Shown here: positions 1 through 10,545 of the stretch, piece by piece
Layout: every line of letters begins with the position of its first letter
Position numbering within the stretch: the first letter of the stretch is position 1
Source of the DNA: Macrothele yani
Lineage: Eukaryota > Arthropoda > Arachnida > Araneae > Macrothelidae
Direction: 5' to 3'
Length of the DNA stretch: 64,000 nucleotides
Assembly (NCBI GenBank): GCA_039090855.1
Contig: CM077011.1
Span: 21,639,001 to 21,703,000, forward strand
Made by a program: the position numbers and the translations under genes
Notes under the pieces: generated by a model
The model's database searches: none
Told to the model about the DNA's origin: nothing
What the model saw: the letters and a program-made list of their open reading frames with translations, nothing else

Positions 1-520
1 GGGGGAACTTTAGCACGTAGAAGCTTCATCAACGACCCCATTTTAAAGCAAGCCATTGCTGTTGTTTTGAAATTCAGGTGAGCTGAAACTACGGAAGTAT
101 AGGGGAACTCCTATTACCTTCTTTAAACGCCGACTTTGTTTTTTGAAAATGTGTGCTCATAAACCTTAATGAGCAGTTAATCTCCCTCAGTTGCCAACAT
201 TTTTGCTCTCCCTCGCTTTTCACGCAAGTTTGTTTTAAGCGACATGAGGATAAATATAACATTTAGATAATTTTAGACACTAGATTTTATATCACGAGGT
301 TCCACGTTACCTTTCAAAGGATTATGCGATATACAATGGGAGAGACGGAAAAGTAACTTTAAAACTACTACGTAGTAAATATCGTAAGGCTAAAATCAAG
401 GATTTATTGATATTAACGAAAAAAAATTATATTTATTCACATTTTTAATAGTAGTTGCTTTGAAGCACAGCTCAAGAAAAGCTTTTTTTTTCATGAAGCC
501 GTAATTTATAAAATGTTATA
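1..520. other. AT-rich stretch without a recognisable gene
   Basis: No open frame with a recognisable product, no RNA gene and no clear repeat structure was seen on either strand. It ends at the presumed terminus of the Tc1-like relic that follows. Confidence 0.5.
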
Positions 521-1440
521 TACAATATCTGATAAAAAATATCCGGACACTTGCCTATCCGCAAACTTCCTGTAATAGAAAAAGAATTAATATCTCGTTG
601 ATCCACCCTTTGCTGCTATGACAGCCAGCCTCCACTCTGCTGGAATAACTTTCCGAAGCAACTTCCGAAAATCTTTTGCAAAGTGTCTTCCATTCTGCTA
701 CAGGAACATTAGTCAGGTCGGATCCCGATGTCAGGAGGTTCCTCTTGTCTCGCAGGCAGTTTCCCAATTCATTCCAAAGGTTTTCTATGAGATTCAGATC
801 GGGGATCTATGCTGGCCTATCAAGGTCTTCCATAGCCATCTCGTCGAACCATTCCTTCACGGACATGGGTTTTTAGATGGGAGCACTGGCGGTAATATTG
901 CTACACGAAAGGGTCTTCACTGAACTGTTGCCCTAATGCTGGGGGCACACAATTGTCGAGCATGTCATTACAGGTTGCACCGTTAAGATTCTCGGGTACT
1001 GGAACTAGGGAGAGGGGGTCCAAGACAAAAACATCTCCAGAGTCCAATGCTTACTCGAAAAAGTTCAACAGTTGGCACAATACAGTCTGGCAGGTAACGT
1101 TCACCTGGCGGTCTCTCCACCCAAACCCATCGCTGGGAACGCCAGATGGTGTAGTGTGATGCTGTCATTTTCCCACAGCACTGAAGTCTATTGGCGCAGA
1201 GCCTTATACATTCAAATAGACGCGTGCCGTTGATCTTGGTGAAATTAGGATTTTGTTCGGTTTCTCGGATATGGAAACCCATTCCCTTTAGCCTTCAAAG
1301 AGCCGTTATGGAACCGGCGTTGCTTCCAGTGGCATTTTGGGACTCCGTCATGCAACACATAACAGGAGATTTTATCGCATCATCCGCTTCAGTACTCGGA
1401 AGGCACTGCTTTTTCACTTAATGTTTCAAGTGCCTGTCGA
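521..1440 (-). pseudogene. Decayed Tc1-like transposase relic
   Basis: Reads as a Tc1/mariner transposase on the minus strand, broken by stops and frame changes. Around 1000-1160 the translation 'SHYTIWRSQRWVWVERPPG' followed by 'ERYLPDCIVPTVE' matches the block around the first catalytic Asp of Tc1 transposases, although the Asp-Glu-Ser triplet itself is lost. The stretch at 600-767 ('WKTLCKRFSEVASESYSSRVEA') is the usual C-terminal tail. The left end (521-552, TACAATATCT then ...TCCGGACAC) resembles the TIR of the related element at 18337-19563. No matching right TIR is visible; the right side runs into a minisatellite. Too damaged to encode a working enzyme. Confidence 0.8.
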
Positions 1441-1600
1441 AACGCCGACAATCAAAACTCCGAGACCGAAACGCCGACAGGTCAAAAACAGACACCGAAA
1501 ATCGGAAGGTCATCACTCCGACAGATCAAAATACAGACAATAAAAACACCAACAGATCAAATTACCGACAGATCAAATTACCAACAGATCAAATGTCTGA
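1441..1600. repeat. Degenerate 16-bp minisatellite (ACAGATCAA-type)
   Basis: Short imperfect tandem units built on CCGACAGATCAAA. The clearest copies (ACAGATCAA at 1552, 1568 and 1584) are 16 bp apart; earlier units vary more. It abuts the right side of the Tc1-like relic, so it may have replaced that element's terminus. Confidence 0.7.
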
Positions 1601-1721
1601 CGTTTTGAAAACATTTAGCTTAGCGCATGACATAATATCGAGATGTAAGGAAGAAAAACGGCGTTGTTGCGCTTTTGATACAACAATTTCACTTAACCAG
1701 AACCTCGAAAAAATCCACGCT

Positions 1722-2710
1722 AAATTTCAAAGTGCATACCATCCGGTTCAATAGGTTGAAATCATCTATTTGCCAGTTGTTCAATTCCTGTACGGTACTA
1801 AGTTTTCGGCTTAGCAACAAAGAACTCTTGGCCCTCGCGTTCGACATCGTCCAAAGTAGTTAACTGCTTGCCACGAAAAAAAATGGGCCATCGCCTAAGA
1901 ACAGTGGTAGTGTGAAGGGGGACAATATCGGGACTGTATGCTGAATGAGGCAGTAAATAGATTCCATGCAGTTCTTGAAGTTTAGCTTTGGTCCGATTAG
2001 CGATTTGAGGTTTTGTATTGCCTTGTTGCAGCAGTGCTCACTTTCGGTTGATTAAGGCGGGATACTTCCGCTGAAGTTTTTTCTTACATCTAGTCCAATT
2101 GTTGAGAATACAGTGCAGAGCTGATAAACCGATCTTTCAAAGTGGGTTGCACCTTCATGATTCCACCAGACACACAGCATTAACCTTTTCTGAAAATGCC
2201 AGCGGTTGGGGTAGGTAAAACTGGTTCACCTCTATTCAGATACTGTGGTGAAGACACTGAATAACGCAGATAGATCTACTTTTCATGCCCAGTAACTTTT
2301 TGCCTGATAAATCAAGTATCGCGTGGATATCACAGCAGTTCCCGTACATACCTCGATACGTCTTTGAGCTTGAGCATCTCAATCTCCTGTAAACCTTTAC
2401 ATGAGGCATTTCACGGTATCTTCCATAAACCTTTCCGATTTGTGAAGGTGCTCAGTGATTGTCGATTTAGAAACTCCCACTTCTTCTGACAATTTGCGAG
2501 TGCTTGTCCGTGGATTGTCTTTCACACCCGCTTGCAGTGTATCCGAATCAACAGCAGAGGGGCTACCCAAAACTTTCTTTCATTTCAAGCTCAAGCCACT
2601 TGCCTTAAATTTCTTGAACTATGTTTGCATAGTCGGAGTGGCCGCCATATTTGTTTTCTGATAACTTCAGCAGCTTTAAACTCCTGTTTCCAGGAATGTC
2701 GCCACATAAC
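1722..2710 (-). pseudogene. Mariner transposase relic
   Basis: Translated on the minus strand in shifting frames, this gives an ordered series of mariner blocks. From N- to C-terminus: an HTH/linker block 'TSTRKLSEEVGVSKSTI' (about 2440-2500), 'MLCVWWNHEGATHFE' (about 2180), 'SAYSPDIVP' (about 1950) which holds the third catalytic Asp of the mariner DD34D triad, and 'KQLTTLDDVEREGQEFFVA' (about 1810-1870). The block order and wording are those of mariner, not Tc1. Many stops and small indels make it a fossil. No terminal repeats were identified. Confidence 0.8.
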
Positions 2711-2792
2711 CAATATTTCAAAATGTGTAGCCATTGCAATTGACCAGGGTATAGGTTCAACACATGGGTCGCGACGAGCACTTTGCTTCACC

Positions 2793-2847
2793 CTCGTTCG
2801 ATTCCCCACAGTCGAGTTCTCGGTCGAATTGTGGGGAATCCAGCGAG
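2793..2847. repeat. Near-perfect inverted repeat (hairpin)
   Basis: The arm 2793-2816 (containing GATTCCCCACAG) is an imperfect reverse complement of 2823-2847 (containing TGTGGGGAATC), separated by about 6 bases. It would form a GC-rich stem of about 23 bp with a few mismatches or bulges. Function unknown. Confidence 0.6.
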
Positions 2848-3581
2848 GAAAACTGCCCCGCAGAAAATATGCACATTTACGTAGCGAAACTGCCGTAAAA
2901 TGTCGTCCCTCCCCGGACACCTCATTTTATATTTGCACATTCGTCTATACGTAATTTTATTTTCCATTAAACAAATCATCAAACTCTCCAGCGCGTTAAC
3001 TGTTTTTGTAGTATTTTTTTTTGTGTGATTTTTTTTTTCGAGGAAGTCCATGCCGTCTTGGCAAAGATATTGTGTTATCTACATATTTATAACACTGGTG
3101 AACAAAGTTTTTGTTGCATTGATACCAGCACTTGTTGTTACCTAATTTTAGGGTTCTGAATTAAAATCTGAAGTTAGTTTTTCTCTGTAAGCTTCACATG
3201 TTTCGCAATTAAGCATTTTCATTTTTCGCAAAATTTTGACACCTCTCGCAGGATGACAATCTATCCGAGGAATTTTTCGTCAAGCAGTCTTAATATTAGG
3301 CTTAAACAACCGTCTTGGCAAAGATATTCTTTATGTATTCACAAAAGGTATAGGTGCATTACAATATGCGTTAAAGTTTGAAAAAATGCGAAAAAAAAAA
3401 AACACTTGTGTGGAATAAAATATGTATCGCCACTTGTCAAATCTGAAACATTTATCAATTATAGTCAAATACGAGTATGCACTAATGCTTTTTACTTTAA
3501 ATTAAGAAATATGTCGACATAAAGATGATAGGTGATTCAGAACACAACTGATAAGGGTGGGATGGAAAGTTCAAATATGTT
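2848..3581. other. No gene; contains a 19-bp direct repeat
   Basis: No recognisable coding sequence. The 19-mer CCGTCTTGGCAAAGATATT occurs exactly at 3053-3071 and again at 3310-3328. The rest is AT-rich with poly-T/poly-A runs. Confidence 0.5.
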
Positions 3582-4492
3582 CTATTCAGGCAAAAATTTG
3601 CACTTGTAGCTGTGGTGTTTGTGGACTTTCTCAGGGCAATCTCGTTTGATGCTACAGCAGTAGTCTGCCATCATATTTTGTCCTATCTCCCTTGATAGCG
3701 CTGTTCCATCGTCATGAGGTCTTGATGGAAACGCTCTGCCTGTTCATCACTAACAGCCCCAAGGTTCTCGGGGAATTGATCAAGATGGCTATTCAGGAAA
3801 CAGAACTTGACATTCATATTGCACCCAAGATCGCGAAAAGACAACAGCATTCTAGTAACAAGAACCTCATAGTTATATGCCTTTTTGTTACCAAGAAAGT
3901 TTTGTATACCTGCCACGAAAGACAGCCATGCTGCCTTCTCCTTGTCATTCATCTTCCTGACAAATTCCTCATCACGTACAAGGGCACGAATTTGAGTTCC
4001 ATCGAAAACACCTGCTTTTATATTCTCGAAAGACAAAGCAGGAAAAGCAGAAACTATATGTTGAAAACATTCACCATCAGTACTTAATGCCTTCACGAAC
4101 TGTTTCATCAAGCCGAGCTTGATATGGAGTGGGAAGAAAATAATAATCTCTCGGCTGACGATTGGGTCATTCACAGTGTTTGGCATGAGTTCTTCTAGTT
4201 TCACGCATGGGCCACTCCTTCTGGTTCAGTGTTTCTCTCGATAACATGAAAACTTCGTGAAGCCTTTCTGTTGGCCAAGGAGAAAGTTGACCATTTTCAA
4301 GAACATTCAAATGATGCAGTTGTGCTCCTGGTATTTGAATAAGACAGTGACCAGTTTTATGTCATTATGTTCTCACAAATGTAATGAGTGGCCAACTGGA
4401 ACCGCTCAATTGACATTGCCATTGTGCAAGAGAACACACTTGAGGCTGCCCTTTGAGTTGTCCAGAAATAATCACCATTCTGTTGGACTATA

Positions 4493-5704
4493 CATTGAAG
4501 ATCAATTGAATCAGAGATACCTGTCTAGTAACGTGTAGCACCACCTTTCTTCCTGATGACGGCGCCAATTCGTCTCGACAAGACACCGCAAGCGTTGGGT
4601 AGCCATACGGATCCATGACCCGTGAACAAGCTCCCACAGTTCACGAGGGTTTCATGGCCGGGGGTCAGAGCCTCGAACATCTCTCTCGATGGCATCCAGG
4701 ATGTGCTCAATGGGATTGACGGCAGGTGACCTAGGTGGCCAAGGAAGCGAGGTCACGTCGGTAGAGTGTTCATCCAACCATTTGGAAACAATTTGGGAGC
4801 GATGGCACAGTGCATTGTCTTGTTGCAGGATGAAGTCCCCAGTGGGATGTTGAAGACGCACAAACGGGAGCAAATGGTCGTGCAGGATATCCCGGAAACG
4901 TTGACCTGTGAGGGACGATGTCACACGTACCATAGGTCCCATGTCAGTCCACGTAAACAGTCCCCAGACGAGAATGCCACCCCCACCAGTTTGAAGAGTA
5001 CCCTGCTGGCAAGAAGGATCCGTCGCTTCATGTTGTTTGCGCCGTATTCGTATCCTGCCATCCGCTTGTACCAACGTGAATGTTGACTCATCAGTCCAGG
5101 CAACATTTTCCCACATGTCTGGGGTCCAGTGGCGATGTTCCCGCACCCATGCTAATATTTGCACCCTGAGATGTGCGGTCAGCAGCGCTACCCTCGTGGA
5201 ACGATGGCTTCTGTACCCCATACCGAGGAGATGGTTCTGGATGGTGTGGCTGTTTACACGTTTTTTTTTTTGCACCAGCGTTAAATTTCCGAATGATTTC
5301 TAGCACTGTGGCCCGTCTATCCGCTGTTACAATGCGAGCTAGCCGACGATGACCCCGCTCATCCACACGCTGTTGTCCACGGCTTTTGGTCTTTGCGGGG
5401 ATGATTTTACCGAATTCGATATACTCACGGTACACCCGTGACACAGTGGCTCGTGAAAATTCCAGTGCCTGCACGACTTCCGAGAGGGAGTGACCCATTC
5501 GTCGGGCCCGGCAATTTGCCCACTATCAAATGCAATTAGATCCTTCGTCTGACCCATACTGCGTCCGACTCTTACTGATTCCCGTCGCGTCACTCCTTAT
5601 ATTGTCGGATCGCTGCATACGTCATGTCGTTTCCGTTTACAGTGCCGCCCACAGCGCCACATTTGCATAACACCCGCTGTCTCTAATTCGATTGCTCTTC
5701 AGTG
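4493..5704 (-). mobile_element. Tc1/mariner-like element with DD36E spacing, copy 1
   Basis: Bounded by TIRs that begin CATTGAAGATCAATTGAAT on the left and read as CACTGAAGAGCAATCGAAT from the right, with TA at 4491-4492 and 5705-5706 as the target duplication. Length 1212 bp. It lies inside the pseudogene at 3582-6481 in the same orientation. On either side of the TA, the host pseudogene reading resumes collinearly ('LLKELGV' on one side, 'WWLFLDNSKGSLKCVLLHNGN' on the other), so the insertion point is well defined. The element at 20462-21682 belongs to the same family. Confidence 0.88.
4525..5593 (-). pseudogene. Tc1-like (DD36E) transposase, frameshifted
   Basis: The N-terminal part (5339-5593, starting MTRRESVRVGRSMGQTKDL) carries the HTH region and breaks after about 50 residues. 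A second segment at 4652-5275 is open for 207 codons and holds the whole catalytic core: Asp62 in 'WTDEST', Asp153 in 'QQDNALCH' and Glu190 in 'NPIEH'. There are 90 residues between the first pair and 36 between the second. The C-terminus ('IRKKGGATRY') lies in another frame at 4525-4710. At least two frameshifts separate these parts, so no full-length enzyme can be made, although all three catalytic residues survive. Confidence 0.85.
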
Positions 5705-6584
5705 TACGTGGTAACACCTAATTCCTTGAGAAGATTTGGGATATCGTGGCAGTTAATAAACTGCTTGTTTTCTGAGGAGTCCACAAAAATCTGGCCCATT
5801 TTCGGAAACAAGAAACTTTTGCAGAACTGTTAAATAGGGGTGCTTGTTTGCAGCATGGGAGCTAATACCTCAGCTGCTTTCTTGGAGAGCCCCAAATCAC
5901 GCACTAAATCATTCAATTCCTGTTGGCTAAGCTGCTGAGGTGCTGATGACTGTTTGGTATCAGATGAGGAGTCTTCGAAATCTGAAATTATTTCTTGAAG
6001 CTCGTTATCATAACCCTCGTGCTCCTCCTGCTCATTCTCACTGCCTTCATCTTCAGACGAGACAAACCGTTAAAAACTGGAACTAGGAGTTTCTCAGAGT
6101 GTCGATTATGTCGAATTGCTAAGGGAATACAGGGATAGGAGATCTTATGCCGCTTTTTCTTTCCAACACCCTTCGTGTTGACCAGGCAAAAATAGCTGTC
6201 AGTTATTTGTACCTTGGGTTCCCACCAAACCATGGAAACTCCAAAAAGCAGACCGTTTCCTTTTCCTTTTGTCCAGTCACGAAACATTTCCTCACAATTA
6301 TGACTCACAATATCAGGAACCCATTTCTTGCCTTGGTCGCCAAAGGAAACTTCAAAATAGGCTTTATAGGCACGCCTCACAAAGGAAGTTATGTTTCGCT
6401 TTTGACGAAGAAGTGTGTAGCAGCCACACAGGATGCATCAGGATTATTTACACATTTATGCCTACTTGAAAAAGTCATCATCAGATCTGAAACAAAGAAA
6501 AACTTGTGCTGTTTTTGTGTAAACCAGATAAATCCCTAGAATCCAAAATTAACAATAAATAATATTGATGTTTGTACAAATATT

Positions 6585-6657
6585 AGCCTAATTAGTCTAA
6601 AAATTAGCTTAAGTAGTCTAAAAAGTAGCTTAATTAGTCTAAAAATAGCCTAATAAG
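6585..6657. repeat. 21-bp tandem repeat, about 3.5 units
   Basis: Units starting AGCYTAAKTAGTCTAAAAA begin at 6585, 6606, 6627 and 6647, spaced 21, 21 and 20 bp. A related core (AGTAGACTAAAAAG) is tandemly repeated at 30817-30917. Confidence 0.75.
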
Positions 6658-7392
6658 ATGATGTAAGCCTATTTCTCAAGCTATCTCTAGTGTAAATGGT
6701 TATGGATGTCCTTTTTTATTGCGAAAATTACAAGTTTCAAATTGCATGAAAATTAGAGCATGTAGAGCAAAACCGATTTCAGATTTGAAATCAGCATTGA
6801 AAAAATACATGCAAACAGTTGAAGAATCTCATGGAACAGAAAATAGGAAAGCATTTTGATCCCCACTGTAACGATTTACTTGATTTATCATTCATGTGAA
6901 GATTAATAAAGGACAGAAATTTTTTTCTGCAACTGCTTCATTAAGACATTTTCTAGTTTTAGCTAACGAAAAATGGTATTAATTCTAAATAGACATCATT
7001 TGGGTAACCCACGCATGTTTTAGCAAAGCATTACACATCGCTTTTGCAAGGTAGATGACATGCATGTCTTGTTGACATTCCTCCAAGAAATTACAGCATT
7101 AACTGCCCGAAAGAGAAATTCTATAGATGTAAGAAATTTTGAAGGAAGTAGGTCATTATAATGCAATCTCTTTTTACGCAACTTTGTGTCAGCATTTTAC
7201 TTGAAAGGCAGTAAACATGTTTGACACAATATATGTCCTTTCTAAACATAATACAGCTGTCACACTTCTTATCGAGTCCAACAAGCAACGTGATGAATTT
7301 CTTACGGTTCGATTTGCTACTTCAAAGGAAGAGAAACATCGGTAGGAGTTGAAATGTGAGTAAGTGTTCCCCACCTCTTCCACGTCCATTCG
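6658..7392. other. No gene seen
   Basis: AT-rich sequence with no recognisable coding block, RNA gene or terminal repeat on either strand. Confidence 0.45.
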
Positions 7393-7440
7393 CTTTCTCT
7401 TTCTCTCTCTCTCACTCTCTCTCTTATATATATATATATT
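7393..7440. repeat. (CT)n/(TA)n microsatellite
   Basis: A CT-rich run interrupted by single changes, passing directly into a TA run and a short poly-T tract. Confidence 0.9.
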
Positions 7441-8295
7441 TTTTTTTGGAAGAGCGTAACGTCGAATCTAATTTGCAAATGAAATTCTCCGAAGTCCGCT
7501 CCGTGGCGCAATATGTGAATGCGTTTGTGTGTGCTTAGGGAAGATTCTCAGGGAGGCAAGATCAAAATCTTACTGGGAGTCCTATTGCGTGGCTCTTTCA
7601 AATGCGCAGGCGTGATTTCAGGAGACTATGAAGACGAAGCAGAATCCAGCAGACTTGCAGATGCTCTTCTTTCTGTTCAACTCGGCGAATACCTTAAATT
7701 TTACGCGTTGGATGAGGGCAACGATAGCAGCCAACGAAATGCGGCGACTAAAAAAAAAAATAGAGAGAGAGGGAAAGAAAGAGATCATATAAGAAAGAAG
7801 AAATTTGCGTGAGTGCCAGAGCATCTGCCAGGAGAGACATTTTTATCATATGCATCTTGAAGGTTCTGTTATCTGCCTGTGCGTCACTAACACAGAAAAG
7901 AAAAGGAAAACTGAGAAATATAAAGCTTCATTTTCCATTCTTTGCACTCCCAGGTCGCTTTACTGCTTCTCTTTTTCTTTTCTCTATCCCATTCTTAATG
8001 CTACGAACAGCTGCGACTTTCAAAAACGCATCAGAACCTCTGCCATCCCTCCAGATAACTCAAGGTATGGCTGCTAAGGGTTGAAGCGTATAAGGGACGC
8101 TACACGTACGCGCGAAGTGAATCTTTTTGTATAGGCTCTGTTTAATTTGCAACTTTCTCGGGAGGAGCATACTTAAATTAAGAAATGTATGCATATTTGC
8201 GAGGTCAATAGAAACGATTACTATCGATGCTGATTACAAAATAGAACGTAGACAGTCTTGGAATTGCTGACAACGATCAACGATCACTAATGTGC
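7441..8295. other. No confident gene; unrecognised 97-codon open frame
   Basis: A plus-strand open frame at 7519-7812 (start MRLCVLREDSQGGKIKILL) has a less AT-biased first half than its surroundings but ends in a Lys/Arg-rich purine run that looks like simple sequence. It resembles no family I know and has no supporting context, so it is not called as a gene. The remainder shows nothing. Confidence 0.3.
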
Positions 8296-8361
8296 ACTAA
8301 TTAAAATGGTGTACCTCTACATATCGAGCGAAAAATGTAGAGGTGCACTATTTTAATAAGT
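8296..8361. repeat. 27-bp inverted repeat with 12-base loop
   Basis: The arm 8296-8322 and the reverse complement of 8335-8361 agree at 24 of 27 positions (shared core GTRCACCTCTACAT-like). A small foldback; no TA or other target duplication was established. Confidence 0.7.
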
Positions 8362-8529
8362 CAGCGAACATACAATTTATTTCGTGAGTGAACGTACAAA
8401 TAAATTTATGAAAGAAAACGCCTTGTACGTTTACTACAGTAAAAAGGGGAACGTAATGGTACGCCGTTATTATGAGCATAGGGATGTTTTGCCTGCGTAA
8501 AACATAACAGGTTTGGAAAATAGCATATA

Positions 8530-9312
8530 CAGGGTGTCAAAAAATGAGTAAGCACTGAAAGTAACACTTACCATGTCAAACTGTTTTTTTTCTTTGATTG
8601 AAAGATTAACGACTACCGTGAGCAACTCAGTGGGATATAAGCAGTCGCCCGTCCCTGATTTAGGGTCAAAGGAGAGAACCAGTGCCGTAAGACAAACACA
8701 ACATCCATATCTCACCGGGATTGGAACCCGGACCCTTCTCGGACGAATGATCATATGCCAGGGCCTAGACCACTGCGCTACCGGGACAGCGAACTGGTTC
8801 TTACAGGAGGTGTTAGAAATTGGCCCCACCGACGTCCAGACATGCCCACAAACGCTTCTGCATGCTGGCGAAGACCTTTCTCAGGGTATGTAATGAGATG
8901 TGTTGGATGTGGCTCAATATTGCAGCCTGTAGCTCTTGAAGTGTATGCGGATTACCTGCGTACACCTTCCCCTTTAGTGCACCCCACAGAAAAAGTCAGG
9001 AGATTTGTGCAGTTCTGCCGTGTACTTCTCATCGCGAAAGACATGCTCTACCATAAACACTCTCTGTTCAACAGTCAACACCATAGCCCTTGTGCCGAGA
9101 CGAGAGATCAATCGACAGGTCTGCGTTCGTCGACCAAGCACTCGGGAATGACCTTCGCTTGGAATGACAGCTGCGCGCGTCTCGGAATGGGGAGACATGA
9201 AGGTCGCCAGACACGATGCGGGTCAATTGTAACTGTAATTCAATTCAAACTTTTTATTATTACATTACTGCAATGCGTACATTCGGTGCACAGTCATTAT
9301 TCGGACACCCTG
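8530..9312 (-). mobile_element. Non-autonomous transposon with remnant HTH (DUF4817-like) and C-terminal ends
   Basis: Flanked by TA (8528-8529 and 9313-9314) with termini CAGGGTGTC and, reading inward from the right, CAGGGTGTCCGAATAATGACT. On the minus strand the high-coordinate half encodes 'VLTVEQRVFMVEHVFRDEKY', typical of the N-terminal HTH of DUF4817-containing mariner-type transposases. The next block 'LQELQAAILSHIQHISLHTL' and 'LWACLDVGGANF' looks like the C-terminal end. The catalytic middle is missing, so this is an internal-deletion derivative that would depend on enzyme supplied in trans. A SINE (8584-8791) has inserted into it. Confidence 0.7.
8584..8791 (-). mobile_element. tRNA-derived SINE, family 1 (copy a)
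   Basis: On the minus strand it has a tRNA-like head with a box A-like GCGCAGTGGTCTAG region and a box B-like GGTTCCAATCC, then a conserved body, then a poly-A tail (T-run at 8584-8591). Flanks share AACTG (8579-8583 and 8792-8796). It lies inside the transposon at 8530-9312. Confidence 0.85.
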
Positions 9313-9469
9313 TATTATGAGTGAAAGAAGCATCGGGCAGACTGAAATATTTTAACTTTAACATTTATCAATCAACTTTAAACCGTTAGAAATCAACTGC
9401 TGGATGAATATGTACCTACGTGTGTTTCACAACAGTGTGTCTTGAAAACTTCTCACCCCTGTCACTGAA

Positions 9470-9629
9470 GCATTCTTTCGAATTTCATGCCACTAAGGCA
9501 TCTTTTCGAATTTCATGCCACTAAGACATCTTTTCGAATTTCATGCCACTAAGACATCTTTTCGAATTTCATGCCACTAAGGCATCTTTTCGAATTTCAT
9601 GCCACTAAGGCATCTCTTCGAATTTCATC
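9470..9629. repeat. 28-bp tandem repeat, about 6 units
   Basis: CGAATTTC recurs at 9479, 9507, 9535, 9563, 9591 and 9619, exactly 28 bp apart. The unit is CGAATTTCATGCCACTAAG plus GCATCTTTT. The last unit runs into the LINE 3' fragment at 9629, and the core equals the antisense of the LINE 'DEIRK' codons, so the array seems to have grown from LINE sequence. Confidence 0.9.
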
Positions 9630-9925
9630 CATGGATGTCTTCAGCGCTTTTCCTATACTTTGGTATCCAGTTTAATATTTCAGTTGCCAAACGTTTATCA
9701 GTTCTTGTAACAATGTGTCCAGCTCATTTCCACTTGAGGGTCTTTACTTTGACCATCATGTCACTCACTTTTGTCATTTTCCTGATCAAAGAGTTCTTTT
9801 CACTATAGTTCATACTTACCCTAACCATGCATCTCTCCACGCTACGTTCAGGTCTCCGCAGCCTGTGGGTACCTTTTCTCATGGAGTTTCGTGTCACTGA
9901 GTATGCAGAGGATGTTCGCACATTT
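9629..9925 (-). pseudogene. RTE-clade LINE 3'-end fragment
   Basis: The minus-strand translation 'RRPERSVERCMVRVSMNYS' and 'SLIRKMTKVSDMMVKVKTLK' aligns with the C-terminal part of the RTE ORF found at 12575-14660 and 36303-39490 ('TTQKSMERCMLG', 'SWIRKMTRVEDIMIRVKSLK'). It continues through 'EILNWIPKYRKSAEDIHGWM'. Only the last ~100 residues are present. It is more diverged than the two larger copies. Confidence 0.85.
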
Positions 9926-10039
9926 TTAGAACGTTTTTAACAAGCAATTACAGAAACACTATTAGGTGTACAAGTAAGTGTTAAAGCGTTTTAAGACAAC
10001 GCAACATGTAATTTGAGCGAAAACAACAATACCTTTGCA

Positions 10040-10545
10040 AATCAAAATTTATGCGCCGTCATTATCTATCACTTTCCGTCATCGGTCGGGCAGCAGACGT
10101 ATTCTAGCCGTGAAGAATACTTCGTCGTGTGATGCGATGAAGCCGCCAACCCATTTTTGCCGTTCGTCACATGTCCGGAACCGTACAGCAGACAAACCAT
10201 ATTGCATCGATCGGAACAAATGATAGTCTGAAGAGGCTATATTGGGACTATACGCCGGATGCTCCAAAACTTACCAGCCAAGCGTTAATAACGTTTCCTT
10301 GAGCGATTTCGCGACAAGAGGCCTAGCTGTCATGCAGTAATTTCACGGGACGCCATCCTTTGCCTGTGAATGGACGTTTCTGACAGCTTTCCTCGTTCAA
10401 TCGCAGCAATTGTTGCTTGTAGCAATCAGCAGTAACAGTTTGACCCTGTTCCAATAGTTCAAAATAGAGCACACCCTTCATATCCAACCAGATGCACAGC
10501 AGAACTTTTTTGGAGTGTATATAACCACTTTTAATCACACGTAAC
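10040..10545 (-). pseudogene. Mariner transposase relic, C-terminal half
   Basis: Minus-strand blocks 'KVLLCIWLDMKGVLYFELL', 'QGQTVTADCYKQQL', 'HPAYSPNIASSDYHLFRSM' and 'KWVGGFIASHDEVFFTARI' are in mariner order. The third catalytic position, normally Asp in 'YSPD', is Asn ('YSPN'). The N-terminal half including the first Asp is absent, and frames shift between blocks. No terminal repeats were recognised. Confidence 0.85.

Larger units (their letters stand above)
3582..6481 (-). pseudogene. Pseudogene of an uncharacterised multi-copy animal protein family, split by a transposon
   Basis: Read on the minus strand from the ATG at 6479-6481 (MMTFSSRHKCVNNPD) to a TAG at 3582-3584. Collinear blocks match, from memory, a widespread uncharacterised family: N-terminal 'AYKAYFEVSFGDQGKKW' (about 6330-6380), an acidic Ser-rich linker (about 5960-6080), 'ELNDLVRDLGLSKKAAEV' (about 5870-5920), 'LLHNGNV', then a 173-residue open segment at 3683-4204 with 'PLHIKLGLMKQFVKAL' and 'FPENLGAVSDEQAERFHQD', and a tail 'MMADYCCSIKRD'. 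The biochemical role of the family is unknown to me. Stops and frameshifts occur in several places (for example 4205-4480, and a TAG soon after 'RYQGR'), and a 1.2-kb transposon (4493-5704) interrupts it. No intron is needed to align the blocks, so it could be a retrocopy or a mobile-element gene. Confidence 0.75.

Noticed and set aside
2532..2954. 140-codon plus-strand open frame
   Set aside because: It overlaps the antisense of the mariner relic's N-terminal region and the adjacent hairpin; no domain.
7519..7812. 97-codon plus-strand open frame as a possible host exon
   Set aside because: First half is less AT-biased, but there is no similarity, no splice or promoter evidence that decides it, and the end is a purine simple-sequence run.
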